Notes under the pieces: model-generated
Told to the model about the DNA's origin: nothing
Seen by the model: the letters and a program-made list of their open reading frames with translations, nothing else
The model's database searches: none
Assembly: GCF_018919065.1 (NCBI RefSeq)
Contig: NZ_JAHLQG010000046.1
Location: forward strand, 32,508 to 96,507
Length of the DNA: 64,000 nucleotides
Source of the DNA: Blautia sp. MSJ-9
GTDB taxonomy: Bacteria; Bacillota; Clostridia; Lachnospirales; Lachnospiraceae
Reading direction: 5' to 3'
Translations under genes and position numbers: made by a program
Shown here: positions 34,223 to 43,078 of the stretch, one piece after another
Layout of the letters: each line of letters opens with the position of its first letter
Numbering within the stretch: position 1 is the stretch's first letter

Positions 34223-34479
34223 ATCCTGTTTGGACGGGAAAGTTTTCTGTATGCGGCTACTGCCTGCATATAGTCGGCGGTTACACTATCCTCGTGAGTA
34301 TGCTCTGTTACATTTCCATTCTCGTCGACATGAGTGTGGGTATAAGAATCTGCCGGTACTAATACTTTCGGGATTCCGTTTTTATCAAAACCGATAATTG
34401 CCCGATGATGATGCTCCATAATTGTTGTTTCCTGATATCCCTCTGAGTTATGGTGTTCGTGTCTGATATCGTCTGCCAT
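34219..34479 (-). CDS. Histidine-rich small protein, possible nickel-binding accessory
   Basis: An 86-residue protein with clustered His: RHEHHN, MEHHHR, THTHVDE and TEHTHED. AAGGAG precedes the ATG and its stop overlaps the start of the CooS-like remnant. His-rich proteins near CO dehydrogenase genes (CooJ in Rhodospirillum) bind nickel, so a similar role is inferred here from position and composition. There is no signal peptide. It appears complete although its presumed partner is deleted. Confidence 0.6.
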   Translation of the reverse strand: MADDIRHEHHNSEGYQETTIMEHHHRAIIGFDKNGIPKVLVPADSYTHTHVDENGNVTEHTHEDSVTADYMQAVAAYRKLSRPNRM

Positions 34480-34961
34480 TTGCGCTTCTCCTTTTTGCTT
34501 ATTCCTATCAATATAGTATGAAATAAATTATAGCGGTTCTGAGAAAATATGTCAATATGTGACGAATTTATTAAAAATCTTTTTTGTGACATTAAAATAT
34601 GTCAAGCGAATATTCGCAATTGAAACAACGGACTTATCTAATTCGGTTAAAATATTTGAGCTATCACCAATAATTTTATTATACTCAGATATTATCGAAA
34701 TTTGAAATTCATTATGCAAATAAATCCCTGTTTTTTATTGATTTCATCTATAAGTAATTCTTGTGTTCATCAATAATTAAAAATAAAGGCTTTTTTATCT
34801 TGATAACTTTTTCTCATTTCTTGTATTTTTCACTTTAATGTGCTATCATTTTAAATCAGCAGACTTATAAAAATTCAAAGCCATTTACAGGTGAATAAGT
34901 CAGGCGGATATTTATAATCTGCCTTGCTGTTTAAGCAGACTATGAATGAGGAGATTGTTTT
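34480..34961. other. Intergenic region between divergent genes
   Basis: About 480 bp, AT-rich, without a supportable gene. It contains one member of the dispersed GCGGATA repeat family (34600-34652) and must hold promoters for the His-rich gene (minus) and the 34962 gene (plus). No clear -35/-10 pair was assigned. Confidence 0.6.
34600..34652. repeat. Dispersed intergenic repeat with GCGAATATTCGC palindrome
   Basis: TGTCAAGCGAATATTCGC, then AATTGAAACAACGGACTT and TTCGGTTAAAA. It aligns closely with 39916-39968 and contains a perfect 12-bp palindrome. Other, weaker members are listed separately. Confidence 0.6.
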
Positions 34962-35456
34962 ATGACCAGAGAGGAATTACTTGAAAAGACACTGCGTTCT
35001 TATGCAGCTTATTATGATGTGAACCGTGACTGCCCGGAAGAGCCGTTCGTGGCAGAGGCTGTTTTTCACTCTCATAATGATGCCTATTTTCTGGTAAAGA
35101 GTGCCCGGATTGGGGAGGCAGAATCTAATGAATATGTATTTTTCGCTTCTGTAGATAATCTGGACCGTGCACTTCTGGAACAGTTAGACGCTGTTGCCTG
35201 GAAAAGAGGTATTTCCCACGTGCATCCGCACTCTAATCACCGGAATACCGATATTTCGCTGATCATTCTCGCTTCTTCCGTAGCTGAAGATGCTGCAAAG
35301 GCCGTGCCGAAACTGAAGCATTATAAAAGTTACCGCATGAGTCTCCACGGTTTCAGTCATTACCGCCTGTTTGTCGTTGATCTCTCCAATGGAAATCAGC
35401 TCTGCAATGCACAGGGACGTTCCATGAAGAAACTCTTTGGCAAAATAATGGGATAA
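34962..35456 (+). CDS. Conserved-looking cytoplasmic protein upstream of cstA
   Basis: A 164-residue protein with no signal peptide or membrane segment. Its mixed alpha/beta composition includes AYFLVKSARIGEAESNEYVF and HVHPHSNHRNTDISLIILAS, and the C-terminus SMKKLFGKIMG is basic. GAGGAG lies upstream of the ATG. I do not recognise a catalytic motif. It is transcribed toward the CstA gene with a 195-bp gap that contains a structured repeat, so a functional link with CstA (pyruvate or peptide uptake) is possible but unproven. Confidence 0.65.
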   Translation: MTREELLEKTLRSYAAYYDVNRDCPEEPFVAEAVFHSHNDAYFLVKSARIGEAESNEYVFFASVDNLDRALLEQLDAVAWKRGISHVHPHSNHRNTDISLIILASSVAEDAAKAVPKLKHYKSYRMSLHGFSHYRLFVVDLSNGNQLCNAQGRSMKKLFGKIMG

Positions 35457-35499
35457 ATTTCGTATAGGTCTATTTTATGTTACTATTCACATGCCACTA

Positions 35500-35620
35500 T
35501 CCCGCGAGGTGTTTTGGCATAAATATGCCAAAATCCCGAGACATACAGCGCGAATTTATGCAATTAGCATAAATTCTGTGCATCGCGAAGCGTGTTACTG
35601 AGAACGGAGTGAACAGTAAC
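35500..35620 (+). repeat. Structured dispersed repeat, copy A
   Basis: This copy starts CCCGCGAGG and ends GAACAGTAAC. It contains nested stems: GGCATA/TATGCC, GAATTTATGC/GCATAAATTC and GTTACTG/CAGTAAC. The same element lies inverted at 63705-63872 with a longer variable hairpin region. It sits between the 34962 gene and cstA, so it could act in the cstA leader or be a miniature mobile element. Confidence 0.7.
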
Positions 35621-35651
35621 TATTTTTCACAGGGAAAAGGAGAAAAATAAT

Positions 35652-37349
35652 ATGACAGCTATATTGATTATTGTAGCAGCGATCATTCTGCTCCTGATCG
35701 GTTATGTAGGCTACGGCTCATGGCTTGCAAAACAATGGGGCATTGATCCGAAAAAGTCAACACCGGCTGTAGAAATGGAAGATGGTGTTGATTATGTTGC
35801 AGCAAAACCGGCAGTCCTTATGGGACATCATTTCTCATCCATCGCAGGTGCCGGCCCGATCAACGGACCGATCCAGGCGGCAGTATTTGGATGGGTTCCG
35901 GTATTTCTGTGGTGTATCATCGGAGGTATCTTCTTCGGTGGACTTCAGGACTTCGGTTCTTTATTTGCATCTATCCGTCATAAAGGTAAATCTGTCGGTG
36001 AGATCATCCGTGATTCTATGGGACGCAGAGCTCAGAGACTCTTTACGATCTTTGCACTTCTGGTTCTCATTCTGGTAATTGCTTCTTTCGTTAACGTTGT
36101 TGCAGGTACTTTTATGAGTGAGAGCGGATTTGGAGTAACTGCTTCTCCATCCGGAAATCAGACAACTGCTATGATTTCTTTATTATTTATTGTACTGGCA
36201 GTTATCTACGGATACATAACAAATCGTCTTGGTGTTGGTACACTTCCGGCAACAATTGGCGGTATTATCGGTATCGTTGCCATCGTTATCGTTGGTTTGA
36301 ACTTTGGTTTTGTTATGACTCGTACAGAGTGGATCGTGTTTATAGGTGTGTATATCGCAGTTGCTTCTCTGGTTCCTGTATGGATTCTGCTACAGCCGCG
36401 TGATTACCTTTCCAGTTTCCTGCTTTACGGTATGATGATCCTTGCACTTCTTGGTATTTTTGTATGCGGATTTACAGGACGTGCAACCTTTAATATTCCG
36501 GCATTTACAGGATGGAATACTTCTATCGGAACTCTGTTCCCGGCGCTGTTTATCACTGTTGCCTGCGGTGCATGTTCAGGATTCCACAGTCTGATCGCTA
36601 CAGGTACTTCTTCCAAACAGCTGGATAATGAAAAGAATGCAAAACCGATTGCTTACGGTTCTATGTTAATTGAGTCTGCACTTGGTATTGTTGCTCTGAT
36701 TGCTGTTGGTATGGTATTTGATAAGTATACAGGAGGAGCTTTCGGTGGTCCTCCGGCAGCATTTGCAGCTGGTATTGCAACGATGTTCTCTGACGAGGGT
36801 TCTTCTGCTTACAATACAATTTATGCACTTTTAACTCTGGCTGTATCCGTATTTGCACTGACTTCTCTGGATACAGGAACACGTCTGGGACGTTTTCTGT
36901 TCTCAGAACTTTTCCTGAAAGAGGATGAGAAATCATGGAAAGATGCTGACGGAGTTCGTAAGTTCCTGGCTCATCCGTTGGTAGGTACTACTTTCCTTGT
37001 TGTTGTCGGATGTATCCTTGGTGGTCTGTCATTAAGCCAGATCTGGGGACTGTTCGGTGCTGCCAATCAGCTTCTGGCAGGTATCGCTCTTATGGCTGTA
37101 TGTGCATGGCTCGGACAGGCTGGTAAGAACAATAAGATGTTCTATGTGCCGATGGTATTTATGCTTGCTGCAACACTCTGCAGTCTGCTGATCACTGTAA
37201 AGAATAAGATCGTGATGATCGGTGCAGGACAGGCTCTGTGGGGCGACTGGTTCCAGCTGATCTTTGCGGCAGCTATGGCTATTCTGGCACTCTTCCTTGT
37301 GGCTGAGGGTGTGCAGACATTTAAGAAACAGGCGAAAGCGGCTGCATAA
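35652..37349 (+). CDS. cstA: CstA-family carbon starvation/peptide or pyruvate transporter
   Basis: A 565-residue membrane protein with about 16 predicted helices. The N-terminus ILIIVAAIILLLIGYVGYGS is followed by the family-specific VLMGHHFSSIAGAGPINGPI (about residues 55-74) and the GACSGFHSLIATGTSSKQ segment (about 305), both signatures of CstA. It is shorter than E. coli CstA (701) and matches the compact Firmicute type. GGAG precedes the ATG. Family members import pyruvate or peptides during starvation; the substrate here is not determined. Its own terminator follows. Confidence 0.9.
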   Translation: MTAILIIVAAIILLLIGYVGYGSWLAKQWGIDPKKSTPAVEMEDGVDYVAAKPAVLMGHHFSSIAGAGPINGPIQAAVFGWVPVFLWCIIGGIFFGGLQDFGSLFASIRHKGKSVGEIIRDSMGRRAQRLFTIFALLVLILVIASFVNVVAGTFMSESGFGVTASPSGNQTTAMISLLFIVLAVIYGYITNRLGVGTLPATIGGIIGIVAIVIVGLNFGFVMTRTEWIVFIGVYIAVASLVPVWILLQPRDYLSSFLLYGMMILALLGIFVCGFTGRATFNIPAFTGWNTSIGTLFPALFITVACGACSGFHSLIATGTSSKQLDNEKNAKPIAYGSMLIESALGIVALIAVGMVFDKYTGGAFGGPPAAFAAGIATMFSDEGSSAYNTIYALLTLAVSVFALTSLDTGTRLGRFLFSELFLKEDEKSWKDADGVRKFLAHPLVGTTFLVVVGCILGGLSLSQIWGLFGAANQLLAGIALMAVCAWLGQAGKNNKMFYVPMVFMLAATLCSLLITVKNKIVMIGAGQALWGDWFQLIFAAAMAILALFLVAEGVQTFKKQAKAAA

Positions 37350-37358
37350 GATAATCAG

Positions 37359-37410
37359 AAAGACCAGTATATTCAGAATTTATTTTTCTTCTGGATGTAC
37401 TGGTCTTTTT
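37359..37410 (+). terminator. Intrinsic terminator after cstA
   Basis: AAAGACCAGTA pairs with TACTGGTCTTT and is followed by T-rich sequence. Confidence 0.85.
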
Positions 37411-37510
37411 ATTTTTTAGTCAAAATGCAGCCACTGTTTTTTATTCATCTCAAAGCAATTGCTTTATTTGAACCGACTAATCAGACTTGATTCAGATAGA
37501 ATGTTACCTA

Positions 37511-38205
37511 TCATTTCTTTACAATCCATCTTCCACTCCTATTGGAGCCCTGCCTTTCAACTAATCCCTCCTCACGCAAATCCTTTATAATCTTCTGAAT
37601 CTGCTTTCTCGATAAGTCAAATTCCTCCATAAGTTTTACCTGAGTTATCTCTGGATTTTCTTCCAATCGCCGCAATATATCCAGCTCCCTTTCGGCTCCT
37701 TTTTTCGGCTCCTTTTCAGCTCCCTTCTGATTATTCTTTGATTCTTTCTCTTTCAAAAATGCTTCATGCACAAATAATCTTGAAATAAAATAGCTATGAT
37801 CCTCATCCGTTTCAAACTCTGGTTTTGGAGAACCATTCTCTTCAAGAGCTCTCAGAATTTTGCCAAATCCAGTATTTCTACCCTCTGTCAAATGTAATTC
37901 CTTAAGGAAATCCCCAATACGCCGATTTCTATACCTACGATTAGAAACCTTATATCGTTTTAATCCTTCTTGCGTCACTGATCGATCCGGTCCCGGAAAA
38001 CTTACAATTTCAATCATATCCTTTTCGACTCTTACCTCGATTGGCTCTCTGATATCATAACCTCGATGATAAACAGCATTGGCAAGAGCCTCTTCTAAAG
38101 CTGCATAAGGATAATTATATACCCAATCCGCTTCTGCTTTATCTGCACTCTTTACAATTTTCTTCGTTACAATTGAAAAAGTTTTACCCGAAATTTTTTT
38201 ATGTT
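37511..38205 (-). pseudogene. ATP-binding Schlafen/RecG-like regulator, 5'-truncated
   Basis: The frame runs to about 38205 and encodes the C-terminal half of AlbA_2/HATPase_c_4-type regulators: ALEEALANAVYHRGYDIREP, then IEIVSFPGPDRSV, NRRYRNRRIGDFL, and a C-terminal winged helix (ITQVKLMEEFDLSRKQIQKI). The N-terminal AlbA_2 domain and a start codon are missing, and an in-frame stop closes the frame upstream. A Met at 38017 could yield a 168-residue fragment. Confidence 0.65.
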
Positions 38206-38228
38206 ATAGCAATAGAAACATTACGAAG

Positions 38229-38296
38229 TAAGTTCCAATGAAAAAACACTTTCCCGGAGAAAATTTCTCTGAAAAAGTGTTTCGAAAACTTACCTA
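38229..38296. repeat. Long imperfect inverted repeat
   Basis: GTAAGTT...AACTTAC encloses AACACTTT...AAAGTGTT and GAGAAA/TTTCTC around an AT-rich loop, about 66 bp in all. It lies between the truncated regulator and the DUF4143 ATPase stop. It could be a bidirectional transcription stop without a long T run, or a small mobile element. Confidence 0.5.
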
Positions 38297-38346
38297 ATTT
38301 AATAAACTCAAATAAGCCCCCTTCTTTAATTTTTACATGAAATAAA

Positions 38347-39642
38347 TCAAATACAAAACGCCGCATACAATGGAACTATCTTCTTATTATCTTCAAACCC
38401 AAAATTCTTTGCAGACAATCTAATTGCATATTCCGGTTTAAAAGCCTCCATATAAATCTGCAGACTTTTCGCATGGGTGTTATCTGCTGATTTTACTTCT
38501 ATTGGAATTAATTTTCCATCTCTTTGAATGATAAAATCAATCTCTGCTCCCCGGTCTGTTTCCCAGTAATACGTATGATATCCATTAACAGCAAGCTGTA
38601 CATTCACATAGTTCTCTGCCATACCGCCCTTGAAATCATTAATCTCATCTACCATATAGAGAACGTCTACCGGTGACAGATCTTTTTTTGCGCAAAGAAG
38701 TCCCATATCTGATACATAAATCTTGAATGAATCAATATCACGGTAATTTTCAAGAGGCTTTTTAATCTGTTCTACCCGATATACCTGTGACACAATTCCA
38801 GACAGGCATAGCCATTCAATAGCATTCTCAAATTCCGATGCGCGTCCGCCTTTTTTTATCAGTTTATACTGAAAACGTGTGTTTTTCTTTGAAAGCTGGA
38901 CGGTTATATTGTCGTAAGTAAGTCTTGTTTTCTTAATCTCATTTTGAGTGTTATATTTGCTCATATCATTGAGATAACTTGCAAGAATTGTATCCTGGGT
39001 ATAGCGCACGAGAATGTAATCCTGGGTCTCTGTATATTTCATTACACACTCCGGCATGCCACCCACAACAAGATATTTTCTGTAAAGCTGCATGGCAGAT
39101 TCATGAAGCGCAGATGGCAGAGGTGTATCTGTCTCAAAACTTTTCCTGATCTGTTTTACCAGAGTTTCTTCTCCCATTGCCAGCATAAATTCTTCTAAAT
39201 CCATTGGATATAATGTTTTCATATCTACCTTACCGACAGGAAATGAAAATTTTGTTCTGTTAACTGCTACACCAAGGAGACTGTCTGCTACAATAATGTG
39301 ATAATCAGGAGCATCTTCGCAAAAATATTTCAATGATGTCAGTGCTCGTTCGCAAAGCTGTATTTCATCAAATATGATCAATGTCTTTTCTTTTATGATC
39401 GTCTGTCCTGCTATGTGTGACAAAATAGGAATCAGATAATCCGGACTGATGTTTTCTTCAAAAGTTTCATTCAGTCTGGGATTCATTTCAAAGTTAAAAT
39501 ATGCCACATTCTCGTAATATTTTCGTCCAAATTCCAAAACAGAATATGTTTTTCCTACCTGTCTTGCCCCTTGCAGGATAAGTGGTTTTCGGTGTTTACT
39601 TTCTTTCCAGTTTTCCAAGAAGTCCATGATTTTTCTGTACAT
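38347..39642 (-). CDS. AAA-type ATPase with DUF4143 domain
   Basis: A 431-residue protein of a large, functionally obscure prokaryotic family. The N-terminal ATPase has Walker A LQGARQVGKT (about residue 27), Walker B TLIIFDEIQLCERAL and a sensor DSLLGVAV. The C-terminal DUF4143 domain carries the PD-(D/E)XK-like AEIDFIIQRDGKLIPIEVKS (about 375-394). The start at 39642 (MYRKIMDFLENW) has GGGAGG upstream, and a longer frame from 39792 runs through repeat sequence. It is a single gene. Roles in defence or in toxin-like functions have been suggested for the family, without firm evidence here. Confidence 0.85.
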   Translation of the reverse strand: MYRKIMDFLENWKESKHRKPLILQGARQVGKTYSVLEFGRKYYENVAYFNFEMNPRLNETFEENISPDYLIPILSHIAGQTIIKEKTLIIFDEIQLCERALTSLKYFCEDAPDYHIIVADSLLGVAVNRTKFSFPVGKVDMKTLYPMDLEEFMLAMGEETLVKQIRKSFETDTPLPSALHESAMQLYRKYLVVGGMPECVMKYTETQDYILVRYTQDTILASYLNDMSKYNTQNEIKKTRLTYDNITVQLSKKNTRFQYKLIKKGGRASEFENAIEWLCLSGIVSQVYRVEQIKKPLENYRDIDSFKIYVSDMGLLCAKKDLSPVDVLYMVDEINDFKGGMAENYVNVQLAVNGYHTYYWETDRGAEIDFIIQRDGKLIPIEVKSADNTHAKSLQIYMEAFKPEYAIRLSAKNFGFEDNKKIVPLYAAFCI

Positions 39643-39677
39643 TGCTTTGACCTCCCTCAGATATACAGTTTTCCGCT

Positions 39678-39754
39678 TAGTCAAGCAGATAAATGATCCG
39701 CTTCTCCAAGCCGCACTACGCCGAATATCTACTTCGCAGTTTACTTGGTTAAAA
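39678..39754. repeat. Dispersed GCGGATA-family repeat, divergent member
   Basis: TAGTCAAGCAGATAAATGATCC opens the unit and TTTACTTGGTTAAAA closes it. The ends match the members at 34600 and 39916 while the centre is longer. It lies just upstream of the ATPase start. Confidence 0.4.
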
Positions 39755-39765
39755 TTACAGGGACG

Positions 39766-39803
39766 AAAAAATAGCAGGTGTTTTCTATACACCTACTATT
39801 TTA
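39766..39803. terminator. Bidirectional intrinsic terminator-like hairpin
   Basis: AAAATAGCAGGTG pairs with CACCTACTATTTT (one mismatch), with A and T runs on either side. It separates the kinase remnant from the ATPase gene. Confidence 0.65.
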
Positions 39804-39915
39804 TTCATTTATTCTTTTATGTCTAATACCTATTTTACATTAACTTCTATTACTTTCAGGCATATCTGTAAATCTAAAATCCAAGATAGTTAATCCACCC
39901 TTATGTTGAGCAGAT

Positions 39916-39968
39916 TAGTCAAGCGGATATTCGCAATTGAAGCAGGGGACTTACTTGATTTGGTTAAA
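39916..39968. repeat. Dispersed GCGGATA-family repeat
   Basis: TAGTCAAGCGGATATTCGC, then AATTGAAGCAGGGGACTT and TTTGGTTAAA. It is about 85 percent identical by eye to 34600-34652 and ends a few bases before the stop of the receiver remnant. Confidence 0.6.
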
Positions 39969-39979
39969 CTTTATTGCAT

Positions 39980-40650
39980 TTACCTTGTATACCTGTCAAT
40001 AACTGTTATGATACGGTTGATATCCAGCGGCTTTGCTACGTGAGCATCCATTCCGGCTTCGCGGCATCTGGCAGCGTCTTCTACGAAAGCGTTGGCAGTC
40101 ATGGCAATGATCGGCATGTGGGAATCGTCGGAGTTTTCTTTTTCCATACTGCGGATGGCTTTTGTGGCTTCGTAGCCATTCATTACCGGCATCATGATGT
40201 CCATGAGAACTGCGCCATACTGCTGTCCTTCGGATTCTGCTTTGGTGACTGCTTCGACGGCCTCTTTTCCGTTCCATGCGATATCTACGGTTGCTCCGGC
40301 CTCTGTCAGCAGGAAATGTGCATATTTCCGGCACCTGTTTTCTCAGCAAATACCTTCTCAGAAAAATATTTTCCCTGATAAGGTGAGATCATCCGAAGCA
40401 GTCTGCTCCTGGTCTTCTGTTTCATTTCTTCCGCTGAATCATATCCAAGCATATCTACCATTAATTCGCTGAACATACAGACTGGCAGACCCTCATCATA
40501 AAATCCTCCCATGACACCTACTCCATGGTTCTCGCCAAGCATTGAGCGGATTTCAGATTCCATATCCTCAGTAAAAGTCACACCCTGTTTATTGACAAAT
40601 AAACCTTCTCCATAATATGTCTTTATCAACGCTGTAATTTCTCCTTCCAC
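39980..40650 (-). pseudogene. Hybrid histidine kinase with deleted core (PAS-like part and receiver)
   Basis: The first part (ITALIKTYYGEGLFVNKQGV, then CMFSELMVDMLGYDSAEEMK) is a PAS-like sensor segment. It breaks near 40330 and is followed in another frame by a receiver domain (VDIAWNGKEAVEAV, phospho-acceptor in VLMDIMMPVMNGYEAT, Lys in VAKPLDINRI). The HisKA and ATPase domains and the first receiver strand are missing. The structure matches the remnant at 12650-12903. An intact receiver-only translation from 40204 is possible but lacks its acidic N-terminus. Confidence 0.7.
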
Positions 40651-40984
40651 CCCTCATCCATCCGGTGATTATCCTTATCTCGTCATCCATTTAGTCTATA
40701 TTTTATTGTACCTTATCAAAAAATTTTTGTCACCTGATTTTTCCATTTTCCTGACAAATCATGTCTACAATCTTCGCAGAAATTCGCACTGTGAAATAGT
40801 TTCTGTATTTTTACCACAAGTATATTAATTTTTCTGGAGCTTTTTATAAAAAGCCAAAATTCCCCAACCAAAAAGGAACCCAGCATATGCTCAAAACATA
40901 TACCAGATTCCTGATCAACAGAAAATTTTTTCTACTCCATGCAGGCGGATAAAATCCTCCATATTCAGTTAATATTCTTCGTAA
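40651..40984. other. Intergenic region with mgtE terminator
   Basis: No gene is supported in these 330 bp. A hairpin at 40869-40913 acts as the mgtE terminator. The rest is AT-rich; promoter elements for the kinase remnant may be present but were not assigned. Confidence 0.55.
40869..40913 (-). terminator. Intrinsic terminator after mgtE
   Basis: On the minus strand AGGAATCTGGTATATG pairs imperfectly with CATATGCTGGGTTCCT and is followed by TTTTTGG. Confidence 0.7.
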
Positions 40985-42379
40985 TTATCCCGCCATATGC
41001 AGTACTTCAAGTAAAAGTACCCAGCTCAGTCCGTAATATGTCACTACTGCCACAAGGTCGTTGATGGTAGTGATCAGTGGACCGGAAGCTACTGCAGGAT
41101 CGATATTGATCTTCTTAAAGAACAGCGGAATACAGGTTCCTACTGCACTGGAGATCAGCATTGCCAGAAGCAGGGATACGCCGATACATCCTGATACTGC
41201 ATACGCAAACATCAGTGTTTTTCCCTTAAACAGGAAAATATACAGTCCGATCAGCACAAAAGAGAAAAATCCCAAAAGGCTGCCGTTGCATAAACCAATC
41301 CGCATTTCTTTCAAAACCAGTTCCAGCTTCTGTTTGCCTGTCAGGGATTCATCCATCAGAACACGGATAGTTACGGCCAGAGACTGTGTACCTACGTTAC
41401 CTGCCATGTCCAGGATCAGGGACTGGAAACACATAATGATCGGAAGTGAAGTTACTACCTGTTCAAAAAGTCCTACTACAGAAGATACAACCATTCCAAG
41501 TGCAAGCAGGATCACAAGCCACGGCATACGTTTCTTCATACTCTCTTTCAGCGGCTCTTTCAAATCCTCCTCTGCAGTCAGACCGGCCAGCTTCGCATAG
41601 TCATCACCCATCTCATCATCAACCAGATCAATGATGCTTGCGGATGTGATTACACCAAGAAGCTGATTGTCATTATCAAGAACCGGAATGGAATCCTCGG
41701 AATAGTCTTTCAGATCCTCAATACAGTCATCGATATTTTCTTCTGCGTATACATAAGGATAGGAAGTCACTACCAGATTCTCAAGGAGATCATCCCGTCT
41801 GGCAATGATCAGTTCTTTCAGATCAATAGCTCCGTAAAATTTCTGCTGGTCTGTTACTACGAAGATCGTAGAAATATTGTCGTTCTTTGCTGCCTGTTCA
41901 ATCAGACTGCTCATCGCCTGTTTCACTGTCAGCTTGTCTGTGATCACAATGAAATTTGTAGTCATGCGGCTTCCGATCTCGTCCTCATCAAAGGATGCGA
42001 TCATTTCCACATCGCGGCGAACCTCCGGTTCTAACAAGTCGATCAGTATTTTTTTCTTTGTTTTCTCAATTTTATTTAATACATCTGCCAGAGCATCTGT
42101 TTCCATTCTGGATAAAATGGCTGCTGCTTTTTTTACATCCATTTCATTCAGATACTCTACTGCATTCTCCTCATCTGTGTATTCAAAGATATCGGAAAGC
42201 ATGTCTGTGTCCAGAATACGGTACATTTTGTATCGTTCCTGTACAGTCAGTTCCGGCATTACATCTGCCAGGTCGTTCTCATGATAATCCTGAAGTCTCG
42301 CCGCCATTACTGCCGGAGAGGTGTTGCTACGGATGATCTTGAGGATTTCTTTGGAATAATCCTGTACTCTTTTCTCCAT
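40985..42379 (-). CDS. mgtE: Magnesium transporter MgtE
   Basis: A 464-residue Mg2+ channel. The N-terminal superhelical MgtE_N domain (about 20-135) is rich in acidic residues such as LNEMDVKKAAAILSRME. Two CBS domains follow (about 140-260), and then five transmembrane helices from about 280 (WLVILLALGMVVSSVVGLF), including the pore motif MAGNVGTQSLAV and the conserved INDLVAVVTYYGL near the end. Mg2+ binding between the N and CBS domains gates the pore. I saw no M-box leader upstream. It is a single gene with its own terminator. Confidence 0.95.
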   Translation of the reverse strand: MEKRVQDYSKEILKIIRSNTSPAVMAARLQDYHENDLADVMPELTVQERYKMYRILDTDMLSDIFEYTDEENAVEYLNEMDVKKAAAILSRMETDALADVLNKIEKTKKKILIDLLEPEVRRDVEMIASFDEDEIGSRMTTNFIVITDKLTVKQAMSSLIEQAAKNDNISTIFVVTDQQKFYGAIDLKELIIARRDDLLENLVVTSYPYVYAEENIDDCIEDLKDYSEDSIPVLDNDNQLLGVITSASIIDLVDDEMGDDYAKLAGLTAEEDLKEPLKESMKKRMPWLVILLALGMVVSSVVGLFEQVVTSLPIIMCFQSLILDMAGNVGTQSLAVTIRVLMDESLTGKQKLELVLKEMRIGLCNGSLLGFFSFVLIGLYIFLFKGKTLMFAYAVSGCIGVSLLLAMLISSAVGTCIPLFFKKINIDPAVASGPLITTINDLVAVVTYYGLSWVLLLEVLHMAG

Positions 42380-43078
42380 CTTTTCTTCCTCCGTTTTTTA
42401 CATATAAACGCAAAAAGCGCTGCCACAAAATTGCAGTCTGACGAATTAAAACATCCTCCTTGCTATTTGCGTATAACCAGATTTGCTTCCAGTCTGGTTA
42501 AAATGCACACGAAAACAAAGCAGTCTGTTACATTCGTTACATTTACTGCCACTCTCATTATGCATTTTTTCAGCACAACAAATAGTAAGTTACCCAAAGC
42601 GCACTTACTGTTTATGTACTGTACAAATATGTAATTGCATGATTCGGGGAATTTCATAGAAACAGGATAAGAACTCAAAAAGATACCAGCTTTTTCCACA
42701 ATCCGAGACTGTCATTTGCCGACAGATAAAGAGTACTTATATGGAAAAATCAGAAAATATATGACTACAGCAGAACAGAATGGCTGCTATACTCATATAC
42801 TCTTTTTAATTCAGATCCTGTGCTACTACTTCGCCCATGAGAATCGCAATTATCCATTCTGTTCCACCTGCCTTTTCTTTAAAATTTATAGTTTCTGATA
42901 TCGGACTCTTCTTTGAAAATCCGATTTCAGACAGCAAATTTTATGCTGTTCCCTATTCTTGAAACAGCATTTTTAAAATTATTTTCAATTTGCAATGTTA
43001 TTGTAACCGCCCTGTAGAGAAAAAGCAACCCTGTTTTCTTATTTTTTACATTAATTTTTGTTAATATTAACGATGCTG
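42380..43078. other. Gene-poor region upstream of mgtE
   Basis: About 700 bp without a convincing gene; the short open frames have no ribosome sites or protein-like composition. It holds two plus-strand hairpins: TCGGA/TCCGA (42901-42924) and ATGCTGTT/AACAGCAT (42943-42970) followed by TTTTT. The second looks like a terminator for an unidentified plus-strand transcript. The mgtE promoter must lie near 42400-42500. Confidence 0.5.

Noticed and set aside
39980..40204. Stand-alone receiver protein translated from 40204
   Set aside because: The start lies after the conserved first beta strand and acidic pocket residues, so it would not make a complete receiver; treated as part of the pseudogene.
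41061..41600. 179-residue plus-strand ORF
   Set aside because: It lies antisense to mgtE, has no ribosome site and shows no protein-like composition; it is a frame shadow.
42380..42760. Mg2+ M-box leader upstream of mgtE
   Set aside because: None of the conserved M-box segments could be found in the leader; only simple AT-rich sequence is present.
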